The notes under the pieces: generated by a model
The model's input: the letters and a program-made list of their open reading frames with translations, nothing else
What the model was told of the DNA's origin: nothing
Database searches by the model: none
In this document: positions 1-9,383 of the stretch, piece by piece
Layout: every line of letters starts with the position of its first letter
Position numbering within the stretch: position 1 is the first letter of the stretch
Source: Diplocarpon mali
Taxonomy: Eukaryota; Ascomycota; Leotiomycetes; Helotiales; Drepanopezizaceae
Length of the DNA stretch: 42,667 nucleotides
Reading direction: 5' to 3'
Assembly: GCA_024741835.1 (NCBI GenBank)
Contig: JAENRP010000360.1
Span: 1 to 42,667, forward strand
Program-made: the position numbers and the translations under genes

Positions 1-52
1 CGCGCCCTAAGGTATAGATTCACATTTTGGCCAAGCGGTATTATATATAATA
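1..52 (+). repeat. R 5' LTR, distal end
   Basis: Positions 5-52 match 418-465 with only C/T and G/A differences (for example GTATAG versus GTGTAG, CCAAGCG versus CCGAGCG). The window starts inside this LTR. Confidence 0.6.
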
Positions 53-66
53 GTTATAAGCCCTAT
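53..66 (+). other. R primer-binding site
   Basis: GTTATAAGCCCT directly follows the LTR end. It fits GGTTATGAGCCC, the complement of the anticodon region of initiator tRNA-Met used by copia-type elements, with one G-to-A change. Compare the B1 site at 8986. Confidence 0.5.
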
Positions 67-252
67 AAGTATAGCGATAATTCTTTTTGCATTCCTTTTG
101 CGCAAGGTTTAGCCGACGTTTCTCACTTTAAAGTTCTATTAGTAAACTACTTTTTAAAGAATTCGGTAATGATTATACTCAGTTTCAACTGCATTAATAG
201 AAGTTTTAATAGATTTAAGTAAAATAACCTCTAATATATAGCCGAAGAAAAA

Positions 253-465
253 TGCATTCCGGCCTTCCGACTACCTATTTCCTACTAGCTTAGCAGTCTA
301 TACGCCATATCTACGCTACTATAGACTAGGCTAGTACTTAGGCCGCTGGAAAAACTATTCTTCTAGCGACCTAGGAGGTATATTATATAGAAAATAGGCT
401 AAATATGCTAGTATATGCCCTAAGGTGTAGATTCACATTTTGGCCGAGCGGTATTATGCATAACA
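253..465 (+). repeat. R 3' LTR (left edge inferred)
   Basis: The right 48 bp match the 5' LTR tail. The left edge is placed at the first TG after a purine-rich tract. The end TAACA abuts copia B2 sequence (AACCGCGAGATCC, matching the B1 complement). Confidence 0.45.
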
Positions 466-478
466 AACCGCGAGATCC

Positions 479-944
479 ACTTGCAGTCCTGGCTTAGGAG
501 TCGATTTCCTAGAAATGGCAAGATCTACTCGCGGTCCTGGCTTAGGAGTCGATTTCTTAGAAATAGCAAGATCCACTTACAGTCCTAGCTTAAGAGTCGA
601 TTCTAACGAATCTGCGAAGTTCACTTGCGGTCTTAGCTTAGGAGTTATTTCTGCGAATTTCACTTGCAATCTTAGCCTAAGAGTTATTATTAGCGAATCT
701 GCAGAATCCACTTGCAGTCCTAGCTTAAGAGTCATTTCTATTAAATTCACTTATAATCCTAGCTAAAGAGTTATCTTTAAGGATACTTTGCAATCTACTT
801 ATAGTCCTGGCTTAAGAGTTATTTTCGCAAACTTCACTTGCGATCCTAGCTTAAGAGTCCATCTATTCTCCTTATCCTTACTAAATTATATTAGGGCAGA
901 GAGTGCACTTTCCTTAAAGGAATCTACTTATAGGTCTGGCTTAA
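479..944 (-). repeat. In-frame array of ten 23-bp motifs (B2 copy)
   Basis: Copies of the 23-bp near-palindrome start at 479, 527, 575, 623, 662, 710, 749, 797, 836 and 927. The first eight intervals are 48 or 39 bp, multiples of three, so the array reads as protein repeats such as STxSPSLRV on the plus strand. The last copy is broken at 944 by a P LTR and its remainder continues at 1264. The apparent reading frame at 515-766 is only this array. Confidence 0.9.
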
Positions 945-964
945 TGTAGAGACCTAGAAGAAAA

Positions 965-1060
965 GGAGTCACGTGATAGTCACGTGACAATCGAGGAGTC
1001 ACGGGATAGAGAGTCGAAGGAGGAGTCATATGATATAAGTCACGTGACAAAGTCATATGA
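965..1060 (+). promoter_or_regulatory. CACGTG-rich repeats in the U3 of P-LTR1
   Basis: Palindromic CACGTG at 970, 981 and 1041, its double-transition form CATATG at 1027 and 1054, and a variant CACGGG at 999, most preceded by AGT or GGAGT. They resemble repeated binding sites for bHLH-type regulators. This is inferred from sequence only. Confidence 0.4.
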
Positions 1061-1080
1061 TCGGCTAAGGGTCGAAGGGG

Positions 1081-1090
1081 GTATAAATAG
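1081..1090 (+). promoter_or_regulatory. TATA box of the P LTR
   Basis: GTATAAATAG here corresponds to GTATATATAG in the other P LTR copies, just upstream of a conserved GGACYACTRTTGTACTTAGA that probably holds the transcription start. Confidence 0.5.
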
Positions 1091-1357
1091 GACTACTGTT
1101 GTACTTAGAGACAGCGCGCAATGCTAACTACCTATTCTACCCCTAACTAGTGAATTGTCCTAGTTCTTGTCTTCGGAGAGCCCGCTTGTAGTGCTTCCTC
1201 CCTCTTGTCTTTGGTCTTCACATAGGCCTATTCTTGTATTGTTCCTGCTCCCTCTTATATTAAGAGTCAATTTCTATAATATTACTATAAGAGGGAGCAG
1301 GAACAACACAAGAATAGGCCTATGTAAAGACCAAAGACAAAGAGGGAGGAAGCACCA

Positions 1358-1606
1358 TGTTACGGCCGCATCACGTGCACGGTTATATCACGTATCGGTC
1401 AGGTGCACAAAGTCAGGCGCACGCTAAGGTAGCAAGGTGGCTGGATCACGTGCACGCTAGTGAAGCACCTGTACTTATTCTGGAGGAGCTTTACTAAAGA
1501 CTCTCTCTCCTTTATCTTTTCTTTTCCATTATATAGTATACCTCTTGAGGTAATACAGTCAGCGTTCGATTCTCGCCTACTGTACGCTCTAGAGCTAGTC
1601 GTAATA
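1358..1606 (+). repeat. G 5' LTR
   Basis: It begins TGTTACGGCCGC and ends GTCGTAATA (from GTCGTAACA). It pairs with 8245-8493 over the same length. CACGTG palindromes near its start (CATCACGTGCAC) have become TACGTATAT in the 3' copy, a clear trace of RIP. Confidence 0.95.
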
Positions 1607-2526
1607 TAAGAAAAGATCAACTCAACCTCTGCTAAGAAGCTTAATATCTACCCCCTTTAGAATCGTCACTTCGAACTGCCTTAAGCAATTCGATCTTTCG
1701 ATTTTGATACTTCTACTACGAACTGCCCTAAGCAACTCGTATATAGCGCCTAGATCTTACTGATCTAGTTTTTAGAGAAAGCTAAGCAATAACCTTCGAA
1801 TATGAGATTAGCTCGTTTTTTTCGACTAACCTACTCCATTTTGCAAATGGAAATTCACCTTCAATTTCAATTTAAAAAAAAAAATTATTCACTATGCCCT
1901 CGCTTCGCTAGCGTAGGCTGCTGCCTAGAGCAGTATAATAACTTCTCTCTTCTCAACTCTCTCCCTCCCTTATAAATACTCTATACCACTCTTTTTCATC
2001 GACCTCATACTCGTCGATAATATACTCGTCGACAACTCTCCTTATACTCTTCGATACTCCCCCTCTTCTGCGAAAGCCTCGAATATAACTCGACTCTTCG
2101 AAGCCCCTTACTCCTTCCTTTGAAACACTTAGGTACGAAACTAAGGGACCTATACCTATATATATATATAGAGACTTGGTCAGCCTTAATAGGTTATACT
2201 ATACCGTTAGAGACTAAGTCAACTTTAGTAGAGTGATAAGCTTTAGATCCCTAGACCCTACTTCCCTAGATTTGCACTATACCCTTAGATAACCTTATTA
2301 TAACTCCTGATTAGTAAAGAGATATAATCCTAAAGTAAAACCTTCTTTCTTAAGATCTATAAACCTATAATACCTTAATATATACTCTACTAAAAGGCTT
2401 TAAGAATATATATAGCTCTGCTTATACTAATCTTCCCCTTTTTAAATAGGTTACTATTTAGCATTAGGTCCCTTTAGACTAAACTAGATAATATAGAAAG
2501 AGTTAGTACTTATAACCTCCAATCTT
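1607..2526 (+). other. G leader region, no gene seen
   Basis: AT-rich, low-complexity leader between LTR and gag. A partial duplication (CGAACTGCCYTAAGCAA at ~1674 and ~1720) and pyrimidine-rich stretches (1930-2110) are visible. I could not recognise a tRNA-complementary primer site after the LTR. Confidence 0.6.
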
Positions 2527-2570
2527 ATGCCACTTAGGAGAAGTAAAAGGTTAACCGCACCTTTACCACC

Positions 2571-2699
2571 GGGCCTTACTGCCACCAGTTCTATAGGCCT
2601 TACTGCCACTAGTTCTACGGGCCTTACTGCTACCAGTTCCACTAGTTCTACAGGCCTTACTGCTACCAGTTCCACCAGTTCTACGGGCCTTACTGCCAA
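2571..2699 (+). repeat. Minisatellite in G gag
   Basis: Five copies of GGSCCTTACTGCYACCAGTTC-type units, encoding GLTATSST(SST), with 24- or 36-bp periods. All periods are multiples of three, so the array stays in frame. Confidence 0.8.
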
Positions 2700-2766
2700 C
2701 CCTAGTCCTAAAGATATTCCCTCTCTTAAGCCTACTTAGGAAGAAACCTCCCTTAGTACCGATTTT

Positions 2767-2789
2767 ACTCTTAGGCCTAGACTGCAAGT
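2767..2789 (+). repeat. 23-bp motif in G gag
   Basis: ACTCTTAGGCC-type left arm and GCAAGT right arm. Read in frame as TLRPRLQV. Confidence 0.85.
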
Positions 2790-4541
2790 AGATTCTTAAA
2801 ATACTCCCCTTCTATCGATTGAAGTTAAGGAAGAACTAATATCTACTCTTACTATATTAGTCCCTCTCTTCTTAGCTGCTTAGCAGGCCGAAATCGCAAA
2901 CCTTATTAGCGCTACTATAGCCGCTGCTCTTTAAAATAATACTACTGCCCCTTCTTCCTTAAGTGCTAGCCCTTAGAATACTCGGTCCCTTACTGCCGAC
3001 TTGCTGCCTCCCTTAGACTACTACCTTTTAATCATTAGACCTTTAGTCCTAGCCGTCGACTCCTATCGAATTAAGTACCTTTAAACCTATTTTAATAACT
3101 ATTAAGGCAAAATCACTTATAACGCTTAAAAGATAGCTATAAAGGTATTTATTTAAAAGTACTTAAGTAACTTTACTTTAAGAGAAGATTAGATTACTAC
3201 CTACTTTAAGTATATAATAGGTAAAGCTTAAAACCTAATCTTATAATATATAGATCCTATCTTTACTAATAAGTTTATATATACTACTAATATCCTTAAG
3301 GTCTTAGATTAAAGGTTCTTTAACTATAATTACATTTAGTCTATTAAGCTTAAATATAGTAAGCTAATTATAGGTTTAATATTATATAATAAGTTTTAAT
3401 TTAAGTTCGTTACCCTTGCTATAGCTAATAAGATCGATTAGTCTCGCTAATTCGATAATATCTATAAAAAGGTCTCCTTAGCTTTAAAGAACGACCTTTA
3501 AGTAAAGAAGTATAAAATAAATAATAATTATACTACTTTAAATAAATTCTTAGTTATTGCAGACTATAAGGCCTATAATATTAAGTAAGAAGAAGCCTAT
3601 AATATTCGATAAGTTGCCCTTGCTATTGCCTTCTTCCCTTTAAAGGACCGCGTCCTTAGCATATTGAAAAGGGAGTTATAAAGACCTATAGCTATAGCTA
3701 CTTCCTTAGCTCTTTGCACTTATTCTCCCTTGCCGGCGGCTTATTAAGAAAGGTCTGCCAGCCTAAAGCCGTCGTCTAGTCTCTACTATAACTATAGAGT
3801 CCTTAATTATTATATAATAGACTGCCTTAAGCTAAAGAAGTAGGGCAAGTTTATAATAGCTAAAGTTAAGATGGAAAACGACCTACTATTAGGAAACTGC
3901 TAAGCTATAGCAAAGACTCCTATTATAGTATAGGTTATAATTTATAAAAAGACTTAAATTTTAATTCCTACCTATTAATAAGCGGCCGCCAGTTTTTAAT
4001 TCTTATAGAACTAGCTTAAAATAGATCATTTATTAAAATAGTTACCTATATTAATAATAAAGCTAATATTTTCAGTATTATTAAAACATCTTTAGTATAC
4101 TAGCTCTCTTAAAGACTTAAGGTAAAGTTCATTAAACTGCTTAAACCGATTACCCCTACTAGCTATAATAGCCTTAAGGGAGAAACCATTCGATTTGCTA
4201 TCTTACTTATCCTTATAATCGATAGGCGATAAATAAACTTCCCTTTTTTAATTATAAGCTTAAGAGCAACTGACGTTTTAATTAGTAAGAAGTTCTTAAA
4301 GTACTATAACCTTAAATAATCCTATAGAAAAGGGAAAAATAGTATATCTTAATTTAAGGATATGCCTATTATCTCCTACTTTAATCGATGCGTATTAATC
4401 GATCTCTTATAGCTAATAAAACCCCTAATAGCCTAATAAGATATCGATTATTAAGCAGCTATAATAAATGCTAAGGATAAAGACCTAAGAATAGCCTGAG
4501 CCTAGCTCTTAGTGCTAGCAAGTAATAACGCCTCGAATCCT

Positions 4542-4654
4542 ACTCCTAGTCCTAGCCTGCGAGTAAAATCTACGAACTCGAATCCTACTCCTGGTCCTAG
4601 CCTGCGAGTGAAATCTATAAACTTGAATCTCACTCTTAGTCCTAGCCTGCAAGT
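4542..4654 (+). repeat. Three 23-bp motifs at 45-bp spacing in G pol
   Basis: Copies at 4542-4564, 4587-4609 and 4632-4654, with a 22-bp linker. In frame they read TPSPSLRV, TPGPSLRV and TLSPSLQV. They lie between protease and reverse transcriptase. Confidence 0.92.
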
Positions 4655-6519
4655 GGCCTCTTATAGACCTAGGGATAGCAGTTTCTTTAAAGACTTAAAA
4701 AGAGATTTGAACTATTTAAAAAAGGCCTTATTAAGAGTACTAGTCCCTTTGCTCCTTCTTTTAATAAAGAGAAACGCTCCTTTAAAGATAGCTTGCTAGA
4801 TTAGCCTAATCTTAGCCTTAGCAATCGGCGCCTTCTACTACCGCTTTATAACTAAGGCAAGGCGAGCTATATAAACTTAAGAACTGGCGCTTAAAGAGTT
4901 TATATTTATAAGCTTAGTTTATAATCTAAATTAAGAGATCAATCGCTAAGAATTGGCTAGGCAAGCTGAAATTAGCTCCCTTGGCCTTAGTTCGGCGCTA
5001 TAAGTTAAGTATAAAAGCAATAACAAGCTAATAGACTAAAAGCTCTTACTTTAGTATGCTAAGTTTAAAAACGTCTTTAGTCGCTAGGCCTCTGATTAGC
5101 TATTGAAACCTAGGCTAAGGGTAGATTATAAAATTAAGCTAATAGGCGAGAATAATTTAATAATCGAGCCCCTCTACCGCCTTACTAATAAATAGCTTTT
5201 AAAGGTTAAGAGCTATATTCTTAAGAACCTATATAAAGGATTTATTAAAGCTTTAAGTTCCCCTTAGGCAGCCCTAATCCTCTTTATTAGAAAAGCTAAT
5301 AGCTCCTTACATTTATATATCGATTACCAGAAACTAAACGCTTTAATAAAGAAAGACCCTTACCTAATTCCTTTTATTAATAAGATAATAGCATATATAT
5401 TAAAAGCTTATATTTTTATAAAAATCGATATATAATAAGCCTTCTACTATATCCGCATATTAGCTGATGCCGAAGACCTAACTACCTTTCGCACGTATTA
5501 TAAGACCTATAAATATAAGGTTTTGCCATTTGAGCTAATAAATAGGCCTACTACCTTTTAGTAGTTTATTAATAATATTCTCTTTAACTACTTTAACGAT
5601 TTCTATTTTACCTACTTAAATAATATTCTAATCTACTTTAAAAAACTCCCTTAACTATAAGATTTATATTAAGAAGATCTTAGGAATTCTTTAACACTAT
5701 AGCCTTTAAGTAGATATTAAGAAAAGCGAGTTTAAGGTTACTAAGACTAGGTTTCTAAGGTTTATTATTAGAGTTTATAAAATCGAGGTAGACCTTAATA
5801 AGGTCTTAATCATTTAAGAGTAGAAATATACTAAGAATGTACGTAATATATAGAGCTTTCTAAGGTTTTATAATTTCTACTAAAGGTTTATTTAAGGCTA
5901 TAGTTGTATCTGCCGACCTTTAATAGCTCTTATAGGAAATATTCCTTTTAATTTTAATAATACTTATAAAGAAGCTTAGGAAACTCTGCGCTTAAGCTTT
6001 TAAATAACCCCGATTTTATGCTACTATTACCTTTAAAAGTAGATAAGGCTTAAGACCGACGCCTCTAATAGTATAATCGCTAGCGTACTCTCTTAACTCT
6101 AAGAAGATAATAACTACTACCCAATCGGATACTTCTTAAAGATTATAAATAACGCTAAGCTAAATTACCCTATTTATAATAAGGAGCTCTTAGCGATTTT
6201 TAGATTATTCTACTAGTATAAAGCAAAGCTACTTAGAGCCTAGAAAACAGTATACGTATATATAGATTATAAAGCCCTTAAGTACTTTATAATAACTAAA
6301 GACTTAATAGCCTAGCAGGCCTGCTAGGCGGAGTTCTTCGCTAAATTTAACTTCCTTATTATATACCAAATAGGCATAACGAATACGCTGGCTAATACAC
6401 TCTTACATCGAGACTAGGAGCTAACCCCTCTTAAGGCTAGGAAACGAGCGTTATACTACCAGCAGCTCTTGCCTAACGATAAGCTCTTTATAAAAGTACT
6501 TGCTATTAGAAACGATTCT

Positions 6520-6587
6520 ACTCTTAGGCCTGCCCTACAAGTGACTTTAGCGCAAATCAATTCCACTCCCGGGCCTGGCCTACAAGT
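6520..6587 (+). repeat. Two 23-bp motifs at 45-bp spacing in G pol
   Basis: Copies at 6520-6542 and 6565-6587, read TLRPALQV and TPGPGLQV, between RNase H and integrase. The second (CCCGGGCCTGGCC centre) is among the best palindromes. Confidence 0.92.
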
Positions 6588-8229
6588 GACGATTATACTA
6601 ATCGCGCTAATAAAGGCACCTGCCGACCTAACGTCAAAGGTCGAGTACGATATAGCGAGCTACTATATTATCGATAAAGTCATTTAAGCTAATAAGACCT
6701 CCCTTAAGCTATAGAAGTTCCAAGATAAGGCGTAGAGCTATAGCCTTAACTATAAACTTAGCTAAGGCAAACTCTTCTTCTAAGGTAGACTTATTATACT
6801 ATCCTAATCTCCTAAACTGCAAATAGCCCTAATTCGTTATATATATAAGCAACCTTGCGTCGTATATATTAGAATTGGGAAAATAAGGCTTCTAATAGGA
6901 AGAAAATACTATTAGAAAAGCCTTAGCAGTAACGTTAGCATTTACATCTAGAACTATTATTATTCGAAAATGAAAGCTTATTATAATAAGACCCTAGGTT
7001 TCTTACAACCTTTGCCAATTCCCAAACGAGCTTACTAATACTTAATAATAGATTTTATAAAGCTTCCGCTTAATGAACTTAATTATAATTTTACCTTTAT
7101 AATTATCGATAGGTTATTAAAGAAGGCAGTTTCAGTTCTATGCTATAATTCGATCGATATAAAAGGCCTTATAGAGTTGTTTTTAATTTATTAGATATGC
7201 CATTTCGATATGCCCGACTCGATTCTATTAGATAGAGGCGCTTAATTTGTCTTTACCTTTTAGAAAGAGCTTTATCAAATACTAAGTATAAAGGTTAAGC
7301 TAACTACAGCCTATAACCTTAATATCGATAGCTAAACTAAGATTATAAACTAGTACTTAAAATAATGCCTTAGACCGTTCTACTTATACTATTAAGATAA
7401 TTAGAGTTATCTCTTACTTTTAATAGATATTGCCCAATTAACCTTACTATACGAATCGCTAAGTCAAATTTCCCCTTTCCAAATGCTAAACAGCTATAAA
7501 GCTTGCTCCTCTTAGAATTTAATTAACCTAAAGCCTTTATAGATAGCAATTGAGAGAGTAAATTGTAAAATAGTACTTTATATAGCTACTAAAGCTTAAA
7601 AAGTAGTCCAATTCGCTTAATCATCTCTTTAAGTATAATAGGCTAAAATGAAACGGCTCGCAGACCTTTACTGCTAGTTAGTTGATTGGACTATAGGAGA
7701 TAATGTACTAATTAGTATTAAAAACTAAAAGCTCGATCGGCTGAGCCGGAAGCTCTCCGATAAGTAGTATAACCTAGTAAAAGTACTAGAAAAGCTAAGA
7801 GAAAGCTAAAAGCTACAATTGCCTAATTCGCTCTATTCGATCTACCTTATTTTCCACTTGCACTTACTACGTAAATATATTCCCAACCCCCTGCTAGGAC
7901 AAGTTCGGGAACCTCCTACCCTAATTAAAGTACTACTAGAATAGGAGGAGTAGGAGATAGAAGAAATAATTAGATCTTGTATTTAAGCTTAAAAGCTCAA
8001 ATATTAGATTAAGTGGAAAGGAGCTAATAAAGACCTCAAATAGTACTTATACTCTAATGCTATAATAGTACTATATGCTATTCGAGATTTCCATCTAAAA
8101 AACGCTTAAGCTAAGGGGCTACCAAGGGCGCTATTAAGCTAGCTTAGGTTATATAATAATAGAGTTAACGATTATAAGGACTTAGAGGATAATACGCTTA
8201 TAGATACAACTGCGCAAGCGCAGTTTTTC

Positions 8230-8244
8230 AAAAGGGAGGGGTAG
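8230..8244 (+). other. G polypurine tract
   Basis: AAAAGGGAGGGG immediately upstream of the 3' LTR, and overlapping the end of pol. Confidence 0.8.
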
Positions 8245-8493
8245 TATTACGGCCGCATTACGTATATAGTTATATCATATATTAGTCAGGTGCATAAAGT
8301 CAGGCGCACGCTAAGGTAGCAAGGTGGCTAGATCACGTATATGCTAGTAAAGCACTTGTACTTATTCTGGAGGAGCTCTACTAAAGACTCTCTCTCCTTT
8401 ATCTTTTCTTTTCTATTATATAGCGTACCTCTTGAGGTAATACAGTCAGCGTTCGATTCTCGCCTACTATACGCTCCAGAGCCAGTCGTAACA
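8245..8493 (+). repeat. G 3' LTR
   Basis: 249 bp, begins TATTACGGCC (from TG) and ends GTCGTAACA. It is followed by the target duplication CACCA and the rest of P-LTR2. Confidence 0.95.
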
Positions 8494-8790
8494 CACCACA
8501 AGCGGGCTCTCTAAAGATAAGAACTAGGACAATTCACTAGTTAGGGGTAGAATAGGTAGTTGGCATTGCGCGCTGTCTCTAAGTACAATAGTGGTCCTAT
8601 ATATACCCCTTTCTTGGTCCTCATCTGACCATGTGACCTATGTCACGAGATCCTCCACTTCTAGGTCTCTATATTACCTTTAAGATAATATAAAGTCTAT
8701 CTTTGATTTTAACTTTAAAGATCACTTTATAGTTATTGTTTATAAATTATATAAATTGATTATTAAAAACTCTTATATAATTCAACTCTA

Positions 8791-8985
8791 TGTTAAGATG
8801 GGTGATACAGCTATCACTTCGATGTATTATCATATGACCCTACTGCTTAATCAGTAGGATATTGATACGTATATAGCTATAGGGAAGAAAGGGGTAACCT
8901 TCCTTCCTTAACTCTTACTAATATATTGACTATCGACCTTTAGAAGCCTCCTTTACCTACTGCGCCGACTTACTTAAGCTTAATA
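8791..8985 (+). repeat. B1 5' LTR (uninterrupted; empty site for C)
   Basis: Begins TGTTAAGATGGG, ends CTTAATA (from CAACA). At 8875-8884 it retains the undisturbed target TACGTATATAGC that is split by element C in the 3' LTR. A third copy is inverted at 23277-23471. Confidence 0.93.
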
Positions 8986-9004
8986 GGTTATAAGCCTTAG
9001 TTAG
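8986..9004 (+). other. B1 primer-binding site
   Basis: GGTTATAAGCCTTAGTTAG matches GGTTATGAGCCCAG, the complement of the initiator tRNA-Met anticodon stem-loop used as a half-tRNA primer by copia. The differences are transitions. Confidence 0.7.
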
Positions 9005-9104
9005 ACTGATAATAGATTATTGACTTCCTTTAAAAAGCACTTGCGCTATAACTATTAGTAGGAAGTTGAACGAGACTTATAGTAAGAGGCGAGCAATCGG
9101 CGAA

Positions 9105-9236
9105 TAGGAGGTATGATTCCCTATTTAGCCAACCTGTATTATAAGAGGTATGATTCCTTGCTTTATAACCCTTTAATACTGCAAAAGGTATAATTCCTTG
9201 CTTTACTATATTTTATAAGAGGTATGATTTCCTATG
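9105..9236 (+). repeat. Leader repeats of B1
   Basis: Four copies of (A/T)AGAGGTATGATTCCYTG at about 9106, 9142, 9183 and 9215, spaced 32-41 bp. They lie in the leader upstream of gag. Function unknown. Confidence 0.7.
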
Positions 9237-9383
9237 TTATAGCCTAAAAACCCTTTTTAATAAGAGGACTTCCTTCCTATTTAATACTTTTATAACACCT
9301 GCTATTTAATCATTTCGACTTTTCGATAGGAGGAGTGCCCTTAACTATTTAATTTATTTGATTTTAATGCAATTCTATTCGAA

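Larger units (their letters stand above)
1..465 (+). mobile_element. R: 3' part of a miniature (TRIM-like) LTR element
   Basis: A ~48-bp sequence at 5-52 recurs at 418-465. Both copies end in what was ATAACA (ATAATA in the first, after C-to-T change), as an LTR end should. The first is followed by GTTATAAGCCC, a RIP-altered match to GGTTATGAGCCC, the half-tRNA-iMet primer site of copia-like elements. This implies a 5' LTR (tail only, 1-52), a ~200-bp internal region with no coding capacity, and a 3' LTR ending at 465. A purine run (GAAGAAAAA, 244-252) just before TGCATTCC suggests the 3' LTR begins near 253. Right of 465 the sequence is the copia B2 fragment. The left end lies outside the window, so target duplication and LTR length cannot be confirmed. 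It could also be a deletion derivative of a larger element. Confidence 0.55.
945..1259 (+). mobile_element. P-LTR1: solo LTR of the P family
   Basis: It begins TGTAGAGACCTAG and ends CTTATA (from CTTACA). It is flanked by TTAA at 941-944 and 1260-1263, a 4-bp target duplication (TTAG in the uninterrupted copy at B1). The downstream two thirds match the other P LTRs (23473-23719, 26164-26410, 27388-27632) in inverse or direct order. At 315 bp it is about 65 bp longer than those (245-247 bp), the extra length being in the U3 part. No internal region follows, so it is a solo LTR left by LTR-LTR recombination. Confidence 0.85.
2527..3990 (+). pseudogene. G gag, degenerate
   Basis: The frame opens with MPLRRSKRLTAPLPPGLTA, then a Thr/Ser-rich repeat (residues ~15-58), then a helical capsid-like part. 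With in-frame TAA/TAG passed over, one frame runs to about 3990. Most stops fall where Gln or Trp codons are expected. The gag assignment rests on position before pol and the general layout, since no zinc knuckle survives clearly near 3780-3850. A copy of the 23-bp motif (2767-2789) lies in frame after the repeat. The basic RRSKRL start resembles the C-terminus of X2 (RRSSRLAKR) only in composition. Confidence 0.6.
3990..8244 (+). pseudogene. G pol: PR-RT-RNaseH-IN-chromodomain, degenerate
   Basis: Domains in order: a worn aspartic protease (INNKANIFSII near 4050, D-S-G lost); reverse transcriptase from ~5160 (IDYQKLNALIKKDPYLIP, FIKIDI..AFYYIRI, LPFELINRPTTF, catalytic box LNNILIYF where the family has YLDDILIY); RNase H with YPIYNKELLAIF and a tether near 6166-6420; integrase core (IIDFIKLPLNEL, RLLKKAV) from ~6960; chromodomain near 7950-8060 (EEIIRSCI, KYQIKWKGANKD with Q as TAG). 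The frame changes by one base after the A-run at 5639-5645, inside RT, then stays constant to the TAG at 8242-8244 that abuts the 3' LTR. Asp-to-Asn changes in the active site and dozens of stops show loss by RIP. Confidence 0.93.
1358..8493 (+). mobile_element. G: full-length Ty3/gypsy chromovirus, RIP-mutated
   Basis: Two 249-bp LTRs (1358-1606, 8245-8493) bound a 6.6-kb internal region with gag, protease, reverse transcriptase, RNase H, integrase and a C-terminal chromodomain in that order, as in Ty3-type chromoviruses. The 5-bp target duplication CACCA (1353-1357, 8494-8498) is exact. LTR differences checked are transitions, with the 3' LTR carrying more C-to-T and G-to-A changes. Many in-frame TAA/TAG codons and one frameshift make it inactive. 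It contains six copies of the 23-bp motif. Confidence 0.95.
1286..8673 (-). mobile_element. P-LTR2: solo P LTR split by element G
   Basis: The two parts, 1286-1357 and 8494-8673, join across the 5-bp duplication CACCA to give a ~247-bp LTR in reverse orientation. It begins TATAAGAGGG (from TG) and ends GGTCTCTATA (from ACA). Its own 4-bp target duplication is TTAC (1282-1285 and 8674-8677), TCAC in the uninterrupted B1 copy. It lies only 22 bp from the 4-bp duplication of P-LTR1, in opposite orientation. Confidence 0.88.
466..8790 (-). mobile_element. B2: inverted copia B fragment, split by nested insertions
   Basis: Three pieces, 466-944, 1264-1285 and 8678-8790, join into one sequence that is the reverse complement of B1 positions ~11345 down to ~10778. 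They cover the 23-bp-motif array and the start of the region after the protease. Motif spacings in the first piece (48, 48, 48, 39, 48, 39, 48, 39, 91) mirror those in B1 read backwards (48, 48, 48, 39, 48, 39, 48, 39, 90), so the pieces are homologous copies. Insertions into it are P-LTR1 (target duplication TTAA), P-LTR2 (TTAC) and, inside the latter, element G. The left end is cut by R and the right end by the 5' LTR of B1. Only part of the pol frame is represented, and nothing here could be translated. Confidence 0.85.

Noticed and set aside
515..766. A small gene, and likewise 11066-11392 on the minus strand.
   Set aside because: Both are translations of the motif array; the second is antisense to B1 pol.
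479..944. CRISPR array, because of regularly spaced short repeats.
   Set aside because: The spacers are themselves similar to each other, the array is in the coding frame of a copia pol, and there are no cas genes.
4542..4654. The 23-bp motif as a very short intron.
   Set aside because: It has no GT...AG ends or branch site, it is read through in frame, and it also lies in noncoding tails.
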